From contig NZ_RAQQ01000008.1 of the NCBI RefSeq assembly GCF_003610785.1, positions 186,001 to 250,000 of the forward strand: 64,000 nucleotides of DNA, given 5' to 3'. The DNA is from Micromonospora globbae. Lineage in GTDB: Bacteria; Actinomycetota; Actinomycetes; Mycobacteriales; Micromonosporaceae. Within the stretch, counting starts at the first letter, position 1; each line of letters begins with the position of its first letter. Positions 17,389 through 25,608 of the stretch are shown here, one piece after another. The notes under the pieces are model-generated. The model made no database searches. It saw nothing but the letters and a program-made list of their open reading frames with translations, and was not told the origin of the DNA. The translations under genes were made by a program, and so were the position numbers.

Positions 17389-18417
17389 TTGACGATCAGG
17401 GTGAACCGCAGGACCGCGCTCGGGCTCGGCACGATCGCCACCGCCGGCACCGTGCTGGGCGCCGCCGCCCCGGCGTCCGCCGCGGACGCCGACGCCGACC
17501 CGGGCCTCACCGCCGAGGCCGCCGCGACCCCGGGCCGGGTCGCCGCCCGGGTGGCGGAGGCGTACGAGCGGGAGACGACCCGCGCGGGCGGCAACTGGCA
17601 GGCCTACATCAGCGTGGCCGACGCGGCCGGCGCCCCCGTGGTGGCCGTCGCCGACGACCCCGACCAGCGGCTCGAGGCGTACAGCGTCAACAAGATCGCG
17701 GTGGCCACGGCGGTGCTCGACAAGGTCGACCGGGGCCTGCTCACGCTCGACCAGCGCGTCGACGTGACCGCCGCCATCGTGGTGCCCGGCGGGGACGGGA
17801 TCTTCAGCCTCGACAACGCCTACCCCAGTTCGGTGACGCTCGGCCACGCCCTCGCCGCGCTGCTGACCGTCTCCGACGACACCGCCGTACGCCTCTGCGG
17901 CCTCGTCTGCCCGGCCGCCGAGCTGAACAGCATCCTCGTGGCCAAGGGCTTCCCGAACACGCAGGTGGAGCCGGTCGCCAACCCCAACCGCTTCTTCCTC
18001 GGCACGAGCACCCCCCGGGAGACCCACGAGCTGCTGCGGGCGCTGGTGGCCGGCACCCTGCTCTCGCCGGCGTCCACGGCGTTCCTGCTCAACCTGCTGC
18101 GCTCCCCCATCGCGTTCACCGACGGCATCCGGCGCACCATGTCCTCGGAGGAACGGGCGCGGGTCGCCACCAAGGCGGGCTGGTTCGGCTCGGCCCGACA
18201 CGAGGCCGGTGTGATCTTCGACGCGGCCGGCGCCGCCGTGCTGACGTACGCGATCTTCGCCGACGGCCAGGCGGACGCGGACAACTTCGGCTCCACCCAC
18301 CCGGCGGTGCAGGCCCGGGCCCGCCTCGGCCGGGTCATGATGAACGCGACGGCCCGGCTCACCGGCACGGGGCGGCGGCACCGGCCGAGCCCTCGCCGGC
18401 CGAGCAACGGCGGCTGA
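17389..18417 (+). CDS. Tat-exported serine hydrolase of the class A beta-lactamase fold
   Basis: A 342-residue secreted protein. The N-terminus NRRTALGLGTIATAGTVLG ends in APASA, a twin-arginine signal with an AxA cleavage site. The mature domain is of the Beta-lactamase2 type: SVNK supplies the Ser-x-x-Lys nucleophile, SDD stands where beta-lactamases have SDN, and KAG where they have KTG or KSG. The omega-loop region (NPNRFFLGTSTPRE) lacks the usual E-x-x-L-N deacylation motif. A true lactamase is therefore doubtful; a peptidoglycan-related or unknown serine hydrolase is as likely. I chose TTG at 17389 because GGGAGAG precedes it by five bases; GTG 17401 is the alternative. It stands alone, 86 bp after the SDR. 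Confidence 0.75.
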   Translation: MTIRVNRRTALGLGTIATAGTVLGAAAPASAADADADPGLTAEAAATPGRVAARVAEAYERETTRAGGNWQAYISVADAAGAPVVAVADDPDQRLEAYSVNKIAVATAVLDKVDRGLLTLDQRVDVTAAIVVPGGDGIFSLDNAYPSSVTLGHALAALLTVSDDTAVRLCGLVCPAAELNSILVAKGFPNTQVEPVANPNRFFLGTSTPRETHELLRALVAGTLLSPASTAFLLNLLRSPIAFTDGIRRTMSSEERARVATKAGWFGSARHEAGVIFDAAGAAVLTYAIFADGQADADNFGSTHPAVQARARLGRVMMNATARLTGTGRRHRPSPRRPSNGG

Positions 18418-18473
18418 TCCCCCCGTCGCGCCGCCGTGCCCCGGGGTTCCCCGGAGCGCGGCGGCGCTCGGTG

Positions 18474-18486
18474 ACTACCGTGTAGT
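18474..18486. promoter_or_regulatory. ACTAC-N3-GTAGT palindrome before the MBL-fold gene
   Basis: actac (18474-18478) and gtagt (18482-18486) form a perfect inverted repeat 24 bp before the start codon at 18510. The half-sites match those bound by BlaI/MecI/CopY-type repressors (TACTAC...GTAGTA), although the 3-nt spacing is one shorter than the best-known BlaI boxes. Assignment to that family is a guess. Confidence 0.35.
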
Positions 18487-18509
18487 ACGGGAGAGCCGGA
18501 GGGACGAGC

Positions 18510-19655
18510 ATGCGTGCACCAGCGGAACGACCGGAACCCGACCGCGCCCTCGGCCGGCGGCTGGGCGGCCTGGCCGGCGTTGCCGCGCTGGCGGGCCTGG
18601 CCTGGATCGCCCGCGACGTGCCGCTGGCGCTGGGCGGCCGGCTGACCGGCGCACGGGCAGAGCGGGCGGCACGATCCCCGCAGTTCCGCGACGGCACCTT
18701 CCACAACCCGACCGGCGCCCGGTCCACGCTCGCCGAGCCGGGGCGCAACCTCCTCTGGGAACTGCTCTTCGGCAAGCAGAAGCGCCGCCCGGGCGCGCCG
18801 GTGCCGCTGCTGCGGCCGGCCGCCGCGCCGGCCGCCGACGCGAGCCGCGAACTCAACGTGATCTGGTACGGCCACGCCTCCGCGCTGATCGAGATCGAGG
18901 GCCACCGGGTGCTGCTCGACCCGGTCTGGAGCGACCGCTGCTCGCCGTCGGCGCTGGTGGGCCCGCGCCGGCTGCACGAGCCGCCCGTCCGCCTCGACGA
19001 GCTGCCCGCGCTGGACGCGATCCTGATCTCCCACGACCACTACGACCACCTCGACCTGCCGACCGTACGCGGGCTGCTGGCCCACCAGAGCGCCCCGTTC
19101 GTGGTGCCGCTCGGCGTCGGGGCGCACCTGGACCGGTGGGGGGTGCCGCCGGAGCGGATCGTCGAGCTGGACTGGTCGGAGAGCCACCGGGTGGGCGGCC
19201 TCACGCTCACCGCCACCGCCGCCCAGCACTTCTCGGGGCGGGGGCTGCGCCGCGACGGCACGCTCTGGAGTTCCTGGGTGATCGCCGGCGCGCACCGCCG
19301 GGTCTTCTACACCGGCGACTCGGGCTACTTCGCCGGCTACTCCGCCATCGGCGCCGAGCACGGCCCCTTCGACGTGACGCTCATGCAGATCGGCGCGTAC
19401 GACCGGGCGTGGCCGAGCATCCACATGTACCCGGAGGAGGCCGTCACCGCGCACCTCGACCTGCGGGGCGGGCTGTTCATCCCGGTGCACTGGGCCACCT
19501 TCAACCTCGCCCTGCACGACTGGGCCGAGCCGGTGGACCGGCTGTGGGCCGAGGCCAAGGCCCGGGACGTGCGCATCGCCGTACCCCGGCCGGGTGAGCG
19601 CGTGGTGGTGGACGACCCGCCGCCGGTCGACGGCTGGTGGCAGTCCGTCGCCTGA
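18510..19655 (+). CDS. MBL-fold metal-dependent hydrolase, NAPE-PLD-like
   Basis: A 381-residue metallo-beta-lactamase-fold protein of the N-acyl-phosphatidylethanolamine phospholipase D-like / UlaG-like group. The metal motif is HDHYDH in LISHDHYDHLD, preceded by IWYGHASALIEIEGHRVLLDPVW, in which the first His is family-typical. Later ligands are in AQHFSGRG, FYTGDSGYFAG and the C-terminal PVHWATF. A single hydrophobic stretch near residues 17-35 suggests membrane attachment. Family members cleave phosphodiester bonds in phospholipids or cyclic phosphates; the substrate here is unknown. GGAGGGAC precedes the ATG. It converges with the dGTPase gene. Confidence 0.82.
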   Translation: MRAPAERPEPDRALGRRLGGLAGVAALAGLAWIARDVPLALGGRLTGARAERAARSPQFRDGTFHNPTGARSTLAEPGRNLLWELLFGKQKRRPGAPVPLLRPAAAPAADASRELNVIWYGHASALIEIEGHRVLLDPVWSDRCSPSALVGPRRLHEPPVRLDELPALDAILISHDHYDHLDLPTVRGLLAHQSAPFVVPLGVGAHLDRWGVPPERIVELDWSESHRVGGLTLTATAAQHFSGRGLRRDGTLWSSWVIAGAHRRVFYTGDSGYFAGYSAIGAEHGPFDVTLMQIGAYDRAWPSIHMYPEEAVTAHLDLRGGLFIPVHWATFNLALHDWAEPVDRLWAEAKARDVRIAVPRPGERVVVDDPPPVDGWWQSVA

Positions 19656-19714
19656 GCGCCCCTGGTGCCGCCCCCGTGCGGTCGGCCGCCCGGCCCGGGC
19701 GACGCGCGTGCCGG

Positions 19715-21226
19715 TCAGAGGACGAACGCGTCGGTCCAGAGGGCGCCGGAGCGGCCGGAGAGCGCGTCCTGCATCGCCACCGCCTGGTTGTCGGTCAACT
19801 GCGCCACGAAGTCGACGATGGCCCGACCCCGGGCGCGGCCGATCCGGTCCGGGGTCCGCGGGTGCAGCTCCGCCTCGGCCAGCTCGACGAGGTCGTGCAG
19901 GCGACGCGGCAGGCGCGACTCCTCCTCGGGGTCGACCAGCCACTCCCACAGCGCCTGCACCAGGGTGCCCAGCAGCCGCGCCTGCCCCCGCTGGTGCAAC
20001 GCCAGGTCGGGCCGGGCCAGCACGAACCGGTGGTGCACGAACTTGAGCACCTGCACCTCGTGCCACTGCGCTGGCGCGAGGAGCACGTGGCCGGAGCGCA
20101 CCGCCGGCTGCTCGGTCACGTCGACCGCCTCGACGAAGCGCGTGGACCACCGGGCGGAGAAGCGGGCGACGTACTGCTCGGCCTCGATCGAGCCGTCGAA
20201 CGGCAGGGCCAGCAGGCCGTCCACCAGTTCCTCCCGGACGTGCTCGACCGCGGCGGCGAACGCGTCGTCGTCGGCGATCCAGGCGTCCTTGCGGTGCAGC
20301 TGCCGGCGCAGCCGCTCGATCGCCGCGCCGGGGCGGCGGGCCGAGGCGGCCAGGGCGCCGTCGGTGATCGCCCGGAAGTGCCCGCCCTCCCGCTGCCAGG
20401 CCATCAGCTCGGCGGCCACCGCGCCCTGCTGGAGCACACCGACGCGGTAGAAGTCCTCCACGTCGTGGATGGCGTACGCGATGTCGTCGGCGGTGTCCAT
20501 CACGGACGCCTCCACGGTCTGCTGCCAGTCCGGGATCCGCCCCGCGAAGGGCTCCCGGGCCTGCCGCAGGTCGTCGATCTCGGTCCGGTACGCGCCGAAC
20601 TTCGACGAGCCGCTCTCCGGGTCGTCGGGCGGCGGGGTGGCCCCCCGCGGCGGCGGGTCCATGAACCGGGGGTGCGGGTCGGGGTGGTCCAGCCGCGTCC
20701 AGGGGTACTTGAGCATCGCGGCGCGTACGGCGGCCGTCAGGTCCAGGCCGGTCGTCGCCGCACCGCGGATCTCGGTGCTCGTGACGATCCGGTACGACTG
20801 CGCGTTGCCCTCGAAACCGTCGGGGAGGCCGAGCCGTTCCCGGGCCAGCCGGTCCAGCACCCGCTCCCCCAGGTGCCCGAAGGGCGGGTGACCGAGGTCG
20901 TGGGCGAGCGCCGCCGCCTCCACCACGTCCGGGTCGCAGCCGCCCAGCTTGTCGAGCAGGTCGCGCCGCTGCTCGTCGGCGAGGAGCCGCTCGGCGATCG
21001 CCCGGGCCACCTGCGCGACCTTGAGACTGTGGGTGAGCCGGTTGTGCACCAGCAGGCCGGAGCCCACCGGACTGATCACCTGCGTGACCCCGCCCAGCCG
21101 GGCGAAGAACGGCGAGCCCACGATCCGGTCGCGGTCGGCCCGGAACGGGCTGGCCGCGAGGTCGCCGAGGGCCCGTGCGCTGCCGCCGAACAGGCGGCGC
21201 GCCCGAGGCTCCACAGGTGCTTCCAT
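19715..21226 (-). CDS. dgt: Deoxyguanosinetriphosphate triphosphohydrolase-like protein (HD domain)
   Basis: A 503-residue HD-superfamily dNTP triphosphohydrolase. The substrate-channel segment SPFFARLGGVTQV is followed by HNRLTHSLKVAQVARAIAERL (first metal His), then AAALAHDLGHPPFGHLGE, the HD motif. DTADDIAYAIHDVEDF carries the late Asp ligand. Such enzymes hydrolyse dGTP or other dNTPs to the nucleoside and tripolyphosphate, shaping dNTP pools and sometimes limiting phages. I start it at ATG 21226 rather than TTG 21250: a TAGCGT box lies seven bases upstream, suggesting a leaderless mRNA. The promoter overlaps that of the divergent tex gene. Confidence 0.88.
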   Translation of the reverse strand: MEAPVEPRARRLFGGSARALGDLAASPFRADRDRIVGSPFFARLGGVTQVISPVGSGLLVHNRLTHSLKVAQVARAIAERLLADEQRRDLLDKLGGCDPDVVEAAALAHDLGHPPFGHLGERVLDRLARERLGLPDGFEGNAQSYRIVTSTEIRGAATTGLDLTAAVRAAMLKYPWTRLDHPDPHPRFMDPPPRGATPPPDDPESGSSKFGAYRTEIDDLRQAREPFAGRIPDWQQTVEASVMDTADDIAYAIHDVEDFYRVGVLQQGAVAAELMAWQREGGHFRAITDGALAASARRPGAAIERLRRQLHRKDAWIADDDAFAAAVEHVREELVDGLLALPFDGSIEAEQYVARFSARWSTRFVEAVDVTEQPAVRSGHVLLAPAQWHEVQVLKFVHHRFVLARPDLALHQRGQARLLGTLVQALWEWLVDPEEESRLPRRLHDLVELAEAELHPRTPDRIGRARGRAIVDFVAQLTDNQAVAMQDALSGRSGALWTDAFVL

Positions 21227-21233
21227 GATCGCC

Positions 21234-21243
21234 ACGCTAGCGC
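21234..21243. promoter_or_regulatory. Overlapping back-to-back -10 boxes of dgt and tex
   Basis: On the minus strand TAGCGT (21239-21234) lies seven bases before the dgt ATG. On the plus strand TAGCGC (21238-21243) lies six bases before an in-frame tex ATG at 21250. The two hexamers share TA, so polymerases would compete for the same DNA. Confidence 0.4.
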
Positions 21244-21288
21244 GGCACAATGCTGGGCGGAAACCACACCCGAAGGCGGATCGAGATC

Positions 21289-23805
21289 GTGACCCTCTCT
21301 GTTCATCAGCGGATCGCCGAGGAGCTCGGCGTGGCCGAGCGGCAGGTACGGGCGGCCGTGGAGCTGCTCGACGGCGGCGCCACCGTGCCGTTCATCGCCC
21401 GCTACCGGAAGGAGGCCACCGGCCTGCTCGACGACACCCAGCTGCGTACGCTCGAGGAGCGGCTGCGCTACCTGCGCGAGCTGGACGAGCGGCGGGCGGC
21501 GGTGCTGGAGTCGATCCGCAGCCAGGGCAAGCTGGACGAGGCGCTCGAAGCGCAGATCATGGCCGCCGACTCGAAGTCCCGGCTCGAGGACATCTACCTG
21601 CCGTACAAGCCGAAGCGGCGGACCAGGGCCCAGATCGCCCGCGAGGCCGGGCTGGAACCGCTCGCCGACATGCTGCTGGCCGACCCCACGCAGGACCCCC
21701 GCACCGTGGCCGCCGGCTACCTCGACCCGGACAAGGGCGTCGCCGACGCCGCGGCCGCCCTCGACGGGGCCCGCGCCATCCTCATCGAGCGCTTCGCCGA
21801 GGACGCCGACCTCATCGGCACGCTGCGCGAGCAGATGTGGTCGCGGGGCCGGCTGGTCTCCCGGGTACGGGAGGGCCAGGAGTCGGCCGGTGCGAAGTTC
21901 GCCGACTACTTCGACTTCGCCGAGGCGTACACCACGCTGCCGTCGCACCGGATCCTCGCGATGTTCCGGGGCGAGAAGGAGGGCGTGCTCGACCTCACCA
22001 TGGAACCGGAGGAGGCCGGGGAGGCCGACGCCGCGCCGGCCGGCCCGAGCCGGTACGAGGCGGCGATCGCCGCCCGCTTCGGCGTCAGCGACGCCGGCCG
22101 CCCCGCGGACCGGTGGCTGGCCGACACGGTGCGCTGGGCCTGGCGTACCCGGATCCTCATCCACCTCGGCGCGGACCTGCGGATGCGGCTCTGGCAGGCG
22201 GCCGAGGAGGAGGCCGTGCGGGTCTTCGCCACCAACCTGCGCGACCTGCTGCTCGCCGCCCCGGCGGGCGCCCGGCCGACCATGGGCCTCGACCCGGGCC
22301 TGCGGACCGGTGTGAAGGTCGCCGTCGTGGACGCCACCGGCAAGGTCGTGGCCACCGACACCATCTACCCCCACGAGCCGCGCCGGCAGTGGGACGCCTC
22401 CATCGAGACGCTCGCGCGGCTCGCCGCGGCGCACCGGGTGGAACTGGTCGCCATCGGCAACGGCACCGCGTCCCGCGAGACCGACAAGCTCGCCGGCGAC
22501 CTCATCAAGCGGCACCCGCAGCTCAACCTCACGAAGGTGATGGTCTCCGAGGCCGGCGCCTCGGTCTACTCCGCCTCCGCGTACGCCGCTCAGGAGCTGC
22601 CGGGCCTCGACGTGTCGCTGCGCGGCGCGGTCTCGATCGCGCGACGCCTGCAGGACCCGCTCGCCGAACTCGTGAAGATCGACCCGCGCTCGATCGGGGT
22701 CGGCCAGTACCAGCACGACCTGTCCGAGGTGAAGCTCTCCCGGTCGCTGGACGCGGTCGTCGAGGACTGCGTCAACGCGGTCGGGGTCGACGTGAACACC
22801 GCGTCGGCGCCGTTGCTGACCCGGGTGTCCGGCATCGGCGCCGGGCTGGCCGAGAACATCGTGCTGCACCGGGACGCCAACGGCCCGTTCCGCACCCGGG
22901 CCGACCTGCGGAAGGTGCCGAGGCTCGGCCCGAAGGCGTTCGAGCAGTGCGCCGGCTTCCTGCGGATCCCCGACGGCGACGACCCGCTGGACTCCTCGAG
23001 CGTGCACCCGGAGGCGTACCCGGTGGTGCGCCGCATCCTCGCCCACACCGGTCAGGACCTGCGGTCGCTCATCGGGAAGTCGTCGATCCTGCGGGGGCTG
23101 AAGGCCACCGACTTCGTCGACGACACGTTCGGCCTGCCGACGGTGACCGACATCCTCGCCGAGTTGGAGAAGCCGGGACGGGACCCGCGTCCCGAGTTCC
23201 GGACGGCGGCGTTCGCGGAGGGCGTGGAGACGATCGGCGACCTGAAGCCGGGCATGGTGCTGGAGGGCGTCGTCACGAACGTGGCCGCCTTCGGCGCCTT
23301 CGTGGACGTCGGTGTGCACCAGGACGGGCTGGTCCACGTGTCGGCGATGTCCCGGACGTTCGTCAAGGATCCCCGCGAGGTGGTCAAGTCCGGCGACGTG
23401 GTCAAGGTCAAGGTGCTCGACGTCGACGTGGCACGTAAGCGGATCTCGCTGACCCTGCGGCTCGAGGACGAGCCCGGCGCCGACGCGGACCGGCGCGGTC
23501 CGGGCCGGGGCGGCCGGGGTGACGGAGGCGGCCCCCGCGGCGGGGGCGGCCGGCCCCAGGGCGGTCGCGACGCCCAGGGTGGCGCCCAGGGTGGCGGCGG
23601 CCGGGGCGGCAGCGGCGGGCGGGGTGGCCAGGGCGGCAGCGGCGGCGGGCCTCGCGGCGGTGAGGGCGGCGGCTCCCGCGGCGGTGAGGGCGGCTCCCGC
23701 GGTGGCGGACGGGGTGGCCAGGGCGCCGGGCGGCAGGGCCGCGGCGCGGCGGCCCCGGCGAACAGCGCCATGGCGGACGCCCTGCGCCGCGCCGGCCTGG
23801 CCTGA
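21289..23805 (+). CDS. tex: Tex family RNA-binding transcription accessory protein
   Basis: An ~838-residue Tex/Spt6-like protein. The N-terminal helical region begins [20 protein letters not shown] and contains [12 protein letters not shown] and [11 protein letters not shown]. The YqgF/RNase-H-like domain includes [20 protein letters not shown] (~340-360). Helix-hairpin-helix motifs follow ([15 protein letters not shown] and [14 protein letters not shown]), then an S1 domain from about residue 660 ([15 protein letters not shown]). Tex binds nucleic acids and affects transcription and toxin or stress gene expression. The final ~110 residues are an unusual RGG/GGR-rich tail ending in [13 protein letters not shown] 21289 matches the usual family start; ATG 21250 with a TAGCGC box would add 13 residues. 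Confidence 0.92.
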   Translation: MTLSVHQRIAEELGVAERQVRAAVELLDGGATVPFIARYRKEATGLLDDTQLRTLEERLRYLRELDERRAAVLESIRSQGKLDEALEAQIMAADSKSRLEDIYLPYKPKRRTRAQIAREAGLEPLADMLLADPTQDPRTVAAGYLDPDKGVADAAAALDGARAILIERFAEDADLIGTLREQMWSRGRLVSRVREGQESAGAKFADYFDFAEAYTTLPSHRILAMFRGEKEGVLDLTMEPEEAGEADAAPAGPSRYEAAIAARFGVSDAGRPADRWLADTVRWAWRTRILIHLGADLRMRLWQAAEEEAVRVFATNLRDLLLAAPAGARPTMGLDPGLRTGVKVAVVDATGKVVATDTIYPHEPRRQWDASIETLARLAAAHRVELVAIGNGTASRETDKLAGDLIKRHPQLNLTKVMVSEAGASVYSASAYAAQELPGLDVSLRGAVSIARRLQDPLAELVKIDPRSIGVGQYQHDLSEVKLSRSLDAVVEDCVNAVGVDVNTASAPLLTRVSGIGAGLAENIVLHRDANGPFRTRADLRKVPRLGPKAFEQCAGFLRIPDGDDPLDSSSVHPEAYPVVRRILAHTGQDLRSLIGKSSILRGLKATDFVDDTFGLPTVTDILAELEKPGRDPRPEFRTAAFAEGVETIGDLKPGMVLEGVVTNVAAFGAFVDVGVHQDGLVHVSAMSRTFVKDPREVVKSGDVVKVKVLDVDVARKRISLTLRLEDEPGADADRRGPGRGGRGDGGGPRGGGGRPQGGRDAQGGAQGGGGRGGSGGRGGQGGSGGGPRGGEGGGSRGGEGGSRGGGRGGQGAGRQGRGAAAPANSAMADALRRAGLA

Positions 23806-23881
23806 GTGACCCGAGGGGCGACCTTCTCGACAACGCGCGACGTCACGCGGCGAGGCCGACAGCTACGCCGCGCAACAACAC

Positions 23882-23922
23882 GGAAGTAGTGGCCTCCCGG
23901 CTCCCGGGAGGCCACTACTTCC
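23882..23922. repeat. Long hairpin repeat, copy 2 (terminator-like)
   Basis: A perfect 19-bp stem (23882-23900 with 23904-23922) encloses the loop ctc. Stem and flank share caacacggaagtagtggcct with the hairpin at 291-333. It lies 77 bp after the tex stop and may end tex transcription. The rest of the 299-bp gap to the next gene holds a 26-bp tandem repeat. Confidence 0.75.
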
Positions 23923-24002
23923 AGGATCGGGCGTGATCTCCCGGGACGCCCTCCCAGCCGGCGCCCGTCGGCGCGGCCGGCGCGGTCGCGCGGCGGTGGG
24001 GG

Positions 24003-24079
24003 CGGTGGGGCGGCACGGAACGGCGGGGCGGTGGGGCGGCACGGAACGGCGGGGCGGTGGGGCGGCACGGACGGTGGGG
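24003..24079. repeat. 26-bp tandem repeat before a small gene
   Basis: Two identical 26-nt units (24003-24028, 24029-24054), cggtggggcggcacggaacg plus gcgggg, are followed by a partial third (24055-24079). G-rich tracts dominate the plus strand. The array ends 14 bp before the -10 box of the next gene. Confidence 0.75.
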
Positions 24080-24092
24080 CGCGGGTGGGGCG

Positions 24093-24098
24093 TACGGT
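24093..24098 (+). promoter_or_regulatory. -10 box TACGGT for a leaderless start
   Basis: TACGGT lies six bases before GTG 24105, with no ribosome binding site in between. Confidence 0.4.
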
Positions 24099-24104
24099 CG
24101 GGGC

Positions 24105-24533
24105 GTGGATGGCGTCGACCGGACGGACTGGGCGGAGCGGCAGCGGCGGGCGGCGCGGGCGCACGCGGAGGCCGACGCCCGCCGCCGGGCGGCCGAGCAC
24201 GCGAAGGCGGCGGAGATCGTGGCCTGGTTCGTGGCGGAGGCTGCCCGGCGGGGGCTGCGGCCGACCCGGCTCACGGCCCGCTCCTACGACGGGCGGGGGC
24301 GGTACCGGACCCGGCTCACCGGCTGGTACGTGGACCGGGCGCGCACCCGGGCGGTCGACGTGGACGGCCGCTGGCACCTGCTGACCGTGCCGGGCGGGCT
24401 GCGCGCCCGCCTGTTCGGCGCCGAGCCGGAACCCAGCCCTCCCCCGCTGGTCGTCGGGGAGGGCGGGCGCGACGGGGAGTCGATCCCCCTCCGGACCCTG
24501 CTCACGCGACGGCTCGACGCCGGAAACGACTGA
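24105..24533 (+). CDS. Conserved small basic protein, unknown function
   Basis: A 142-residue protein I do not recognise as a named family. Residues ~5-45 form a long, highly charged Ala/Arg/Glu helix (WAERQRRAARAHAEADARRR, then AAEHAKAAEIVAWFVAEAARRG) that could be a coiled coil. A compact beta-rich part follows (LTARSYDGRGRYRTRLTGWYV, then VDVDGRWHLLTVPGG), and a PPLVVGEGGRDGESIPL segment precedes a short basic end. Regular codon use and a plausible fold argue for a real gene. GTG 24105 is chosen because TACGGT lies six bases upstream; longer in-frame starts would run into the 26-bp repeats. Repeats flank it on both sides. Confidence 0.65.
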   Translation: MDGVDRTDWAERQRRAARAHAEADARRRAAEHAKAAEIVAWFVAEAARRGLRPTRLTARSYDGRGRYRTRLTGWYVDRARTRAVDVDGRWHLLTVPGGLRARLFGAEPEPSPPPLVVGEGGRDGESIPLRTLLTRRLDAGND

Positions 24534-24669
24534 CCTGGGTCCACGCGAGCCACGACCAGCGGAGACGACCGACCGGGATCCACGCGAACCACGACCAGCG
24601 GAGAAGACGACCGACCGGGATCCGCGCGACCGCTGGCCGCGGAGACGACCGACCGGGATCCGCGGGAAC
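24534..24669. repeat. Degenerate ~39-nt tandem repeat
   Basis: Units at 24534-24572, 24573-24614, 24615-24652 and a partial 24653-24669 share ccgggatcc...cgcg and a gcggagacgaccga end. The array begins on the base after the stop codon of the small gene. Lengths vary from 38 to 42 nt, so it is not a CRISPR array. Confidence 0.65.
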
Positions 24670-24779
24670 GAGTAGCCCCGCGTCCGGAGGGACCGCCCGA
24701 GCGGGCCGGTCTCCTCGCCCGTCCGGCCGAGCCCGCCTCTACCGCCCGGCCCCCTGACGCGGGCATGCACGGGCGGTCT

Positions 24780-24924
24780 CCGTCACAGGCCGTGTCCACC
24801 TGGGCACTTCTGGGGTTGATCGGGGCGAAGCAGCCCCGGTATCACGATTCGCATCTGCTGCGTCGTATTTGCCTGATAGAACCAGTTTGCCCGGTTTAAG
24901 ACTGGATCCCTTGGAGGCCGAGCG
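24780..24924 (+). promoter_or_regulatory. AT-richer leader and promoter region of the polysaccharide locus
   Basis: From about 24836 base composition drops visibly in GC up to the sugar-transferase start. A short hairpin (cggggc 24821-24826 with gccccg 24833-24838) and a ccagt/actgg inverted pair (24882-24886, 24901-24905) are visible. TTTAAG (24895-24900) is a possible -10. TTGGAGG (24911-24917) is a strong ribosome binding site for GTG 24925. Confidence 0.45.
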
Positions 24925-25608
24925 GTGCCCGTACCCCATGCAGTGATCGCTCCCCCGCGTCCGGCACCCACCAGACCGTACGACCGCGTCAAGCGGCTGC
25001 TGGACGTCGTCGGCGCGGCCGTCCTGCTCGTGCTGACCGCGCCGCTGATGGCCGTGGTGGCGCTGCTGGTGGCCACCTCCCTCGGGCGGCCGGTGCTGTT
25101 CCGGCAGTGCCGGGCCGGCCGCTACGGCGCACCCTTCGTGCTGGTGAAGTTCCGGACGATGCTCCCGCCCGCTCCCGACCGGGCGGGCGACGGCGACCGG
25201 CTCACCCCGCTGGGACGGTGGCTCCGCGCCAGCAGCCTCGACGAACTGCCCACGCTCTGGAACGTGCTCCGCGGTGAGATGAGCCTCGTGGGGCCGCGAC
25301 CGCTGCTCACCGAGTACCTGGAGCGCTACTCCCCCACGCAGGCCCGCCGTCACGAGGTGCGGCCGGGCGTCACCGGGCTGGCCCAGGTACGCGGGCGCAA
25401 CAGCCTGAGCTGGGAGGACAAGCTCGACCTCGACGTGCGGTACGTGGACACCCGGAGCCTCCGTGCCGACCTGTCGATCCTCGCCGCGACCGTGCGCACC
25501 GTGCTCCGGCGCGAGGGGATCAGCGCGCAGGGAAGCGCCACCGCCCACGAGTTCCTCGGCACGGCCCACCGCCCCGCGCCGGCGCAGCGGGATCGGACAC
25601 CGGTATGA
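24925..25608 (+). CDS. Initiating undecaprenyl-phosphate phosphosugar transferase, PglC-like
   Basis: A 227-residue monotopic polyprenyl-phosphate phosphoglycosyl transferase (bacterial sugar transferase family). One re-entrant hydrophobic segment (RLLDVVGAAVLLVLTAPLMA, ~24-43) is followed by the catalytic core: VKFRTM, RASSLDELPTLWNVLRGEMS with the Asp106-Glu107 dyad, LVGPRPLL and RPGVTGLAQVRGRN. The short form, without the multi-helix N-terminal domain of WbaP, matches PglC. It moves a phosphosugar from UDP-sugar to undecaprenyl phosphate at the inner membrane face, starting the repeat unit. Given the next genes, the sugar is probably N,N'-diacetylbacillosamine or a relative. TTGGAGG precedes the GTG; the stop overlaps the next start (ATGA). 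Confidence 0.88.
   Translation: MPVPHAVIAPPRPAPTRPYDRVKRLLDVVGAAVLLVLTAPLMAVVALLVATSLGRPVLFRQCRAGRYGAPFVLVKFRTMLPPAPDRAGDGDRLTPLGRWLRASSLDELPTLWNVLRGEMSLVGPRPLLTEYLERYSPTQARRHEVRPGVTGLAQVRGRNSLSWEDKLDLDVRYVDTRSLRADLSILAATVRTVLRREGISAQGSATAHEFLGTAHRPAPAQRDRTPV

Noticed and set aside
21227..21250. Longer dGTPase start (TTG at 21250)
   Set aside because: The extra residues MCRASVAI are not family-like and the TAGCGT box supports ATG 21226.
24534..24669. Possible CRISPR array
   Set aside because: Units vary from 38 to 42 nt, are adjacent with no unique spacers, and no cas genes are present.
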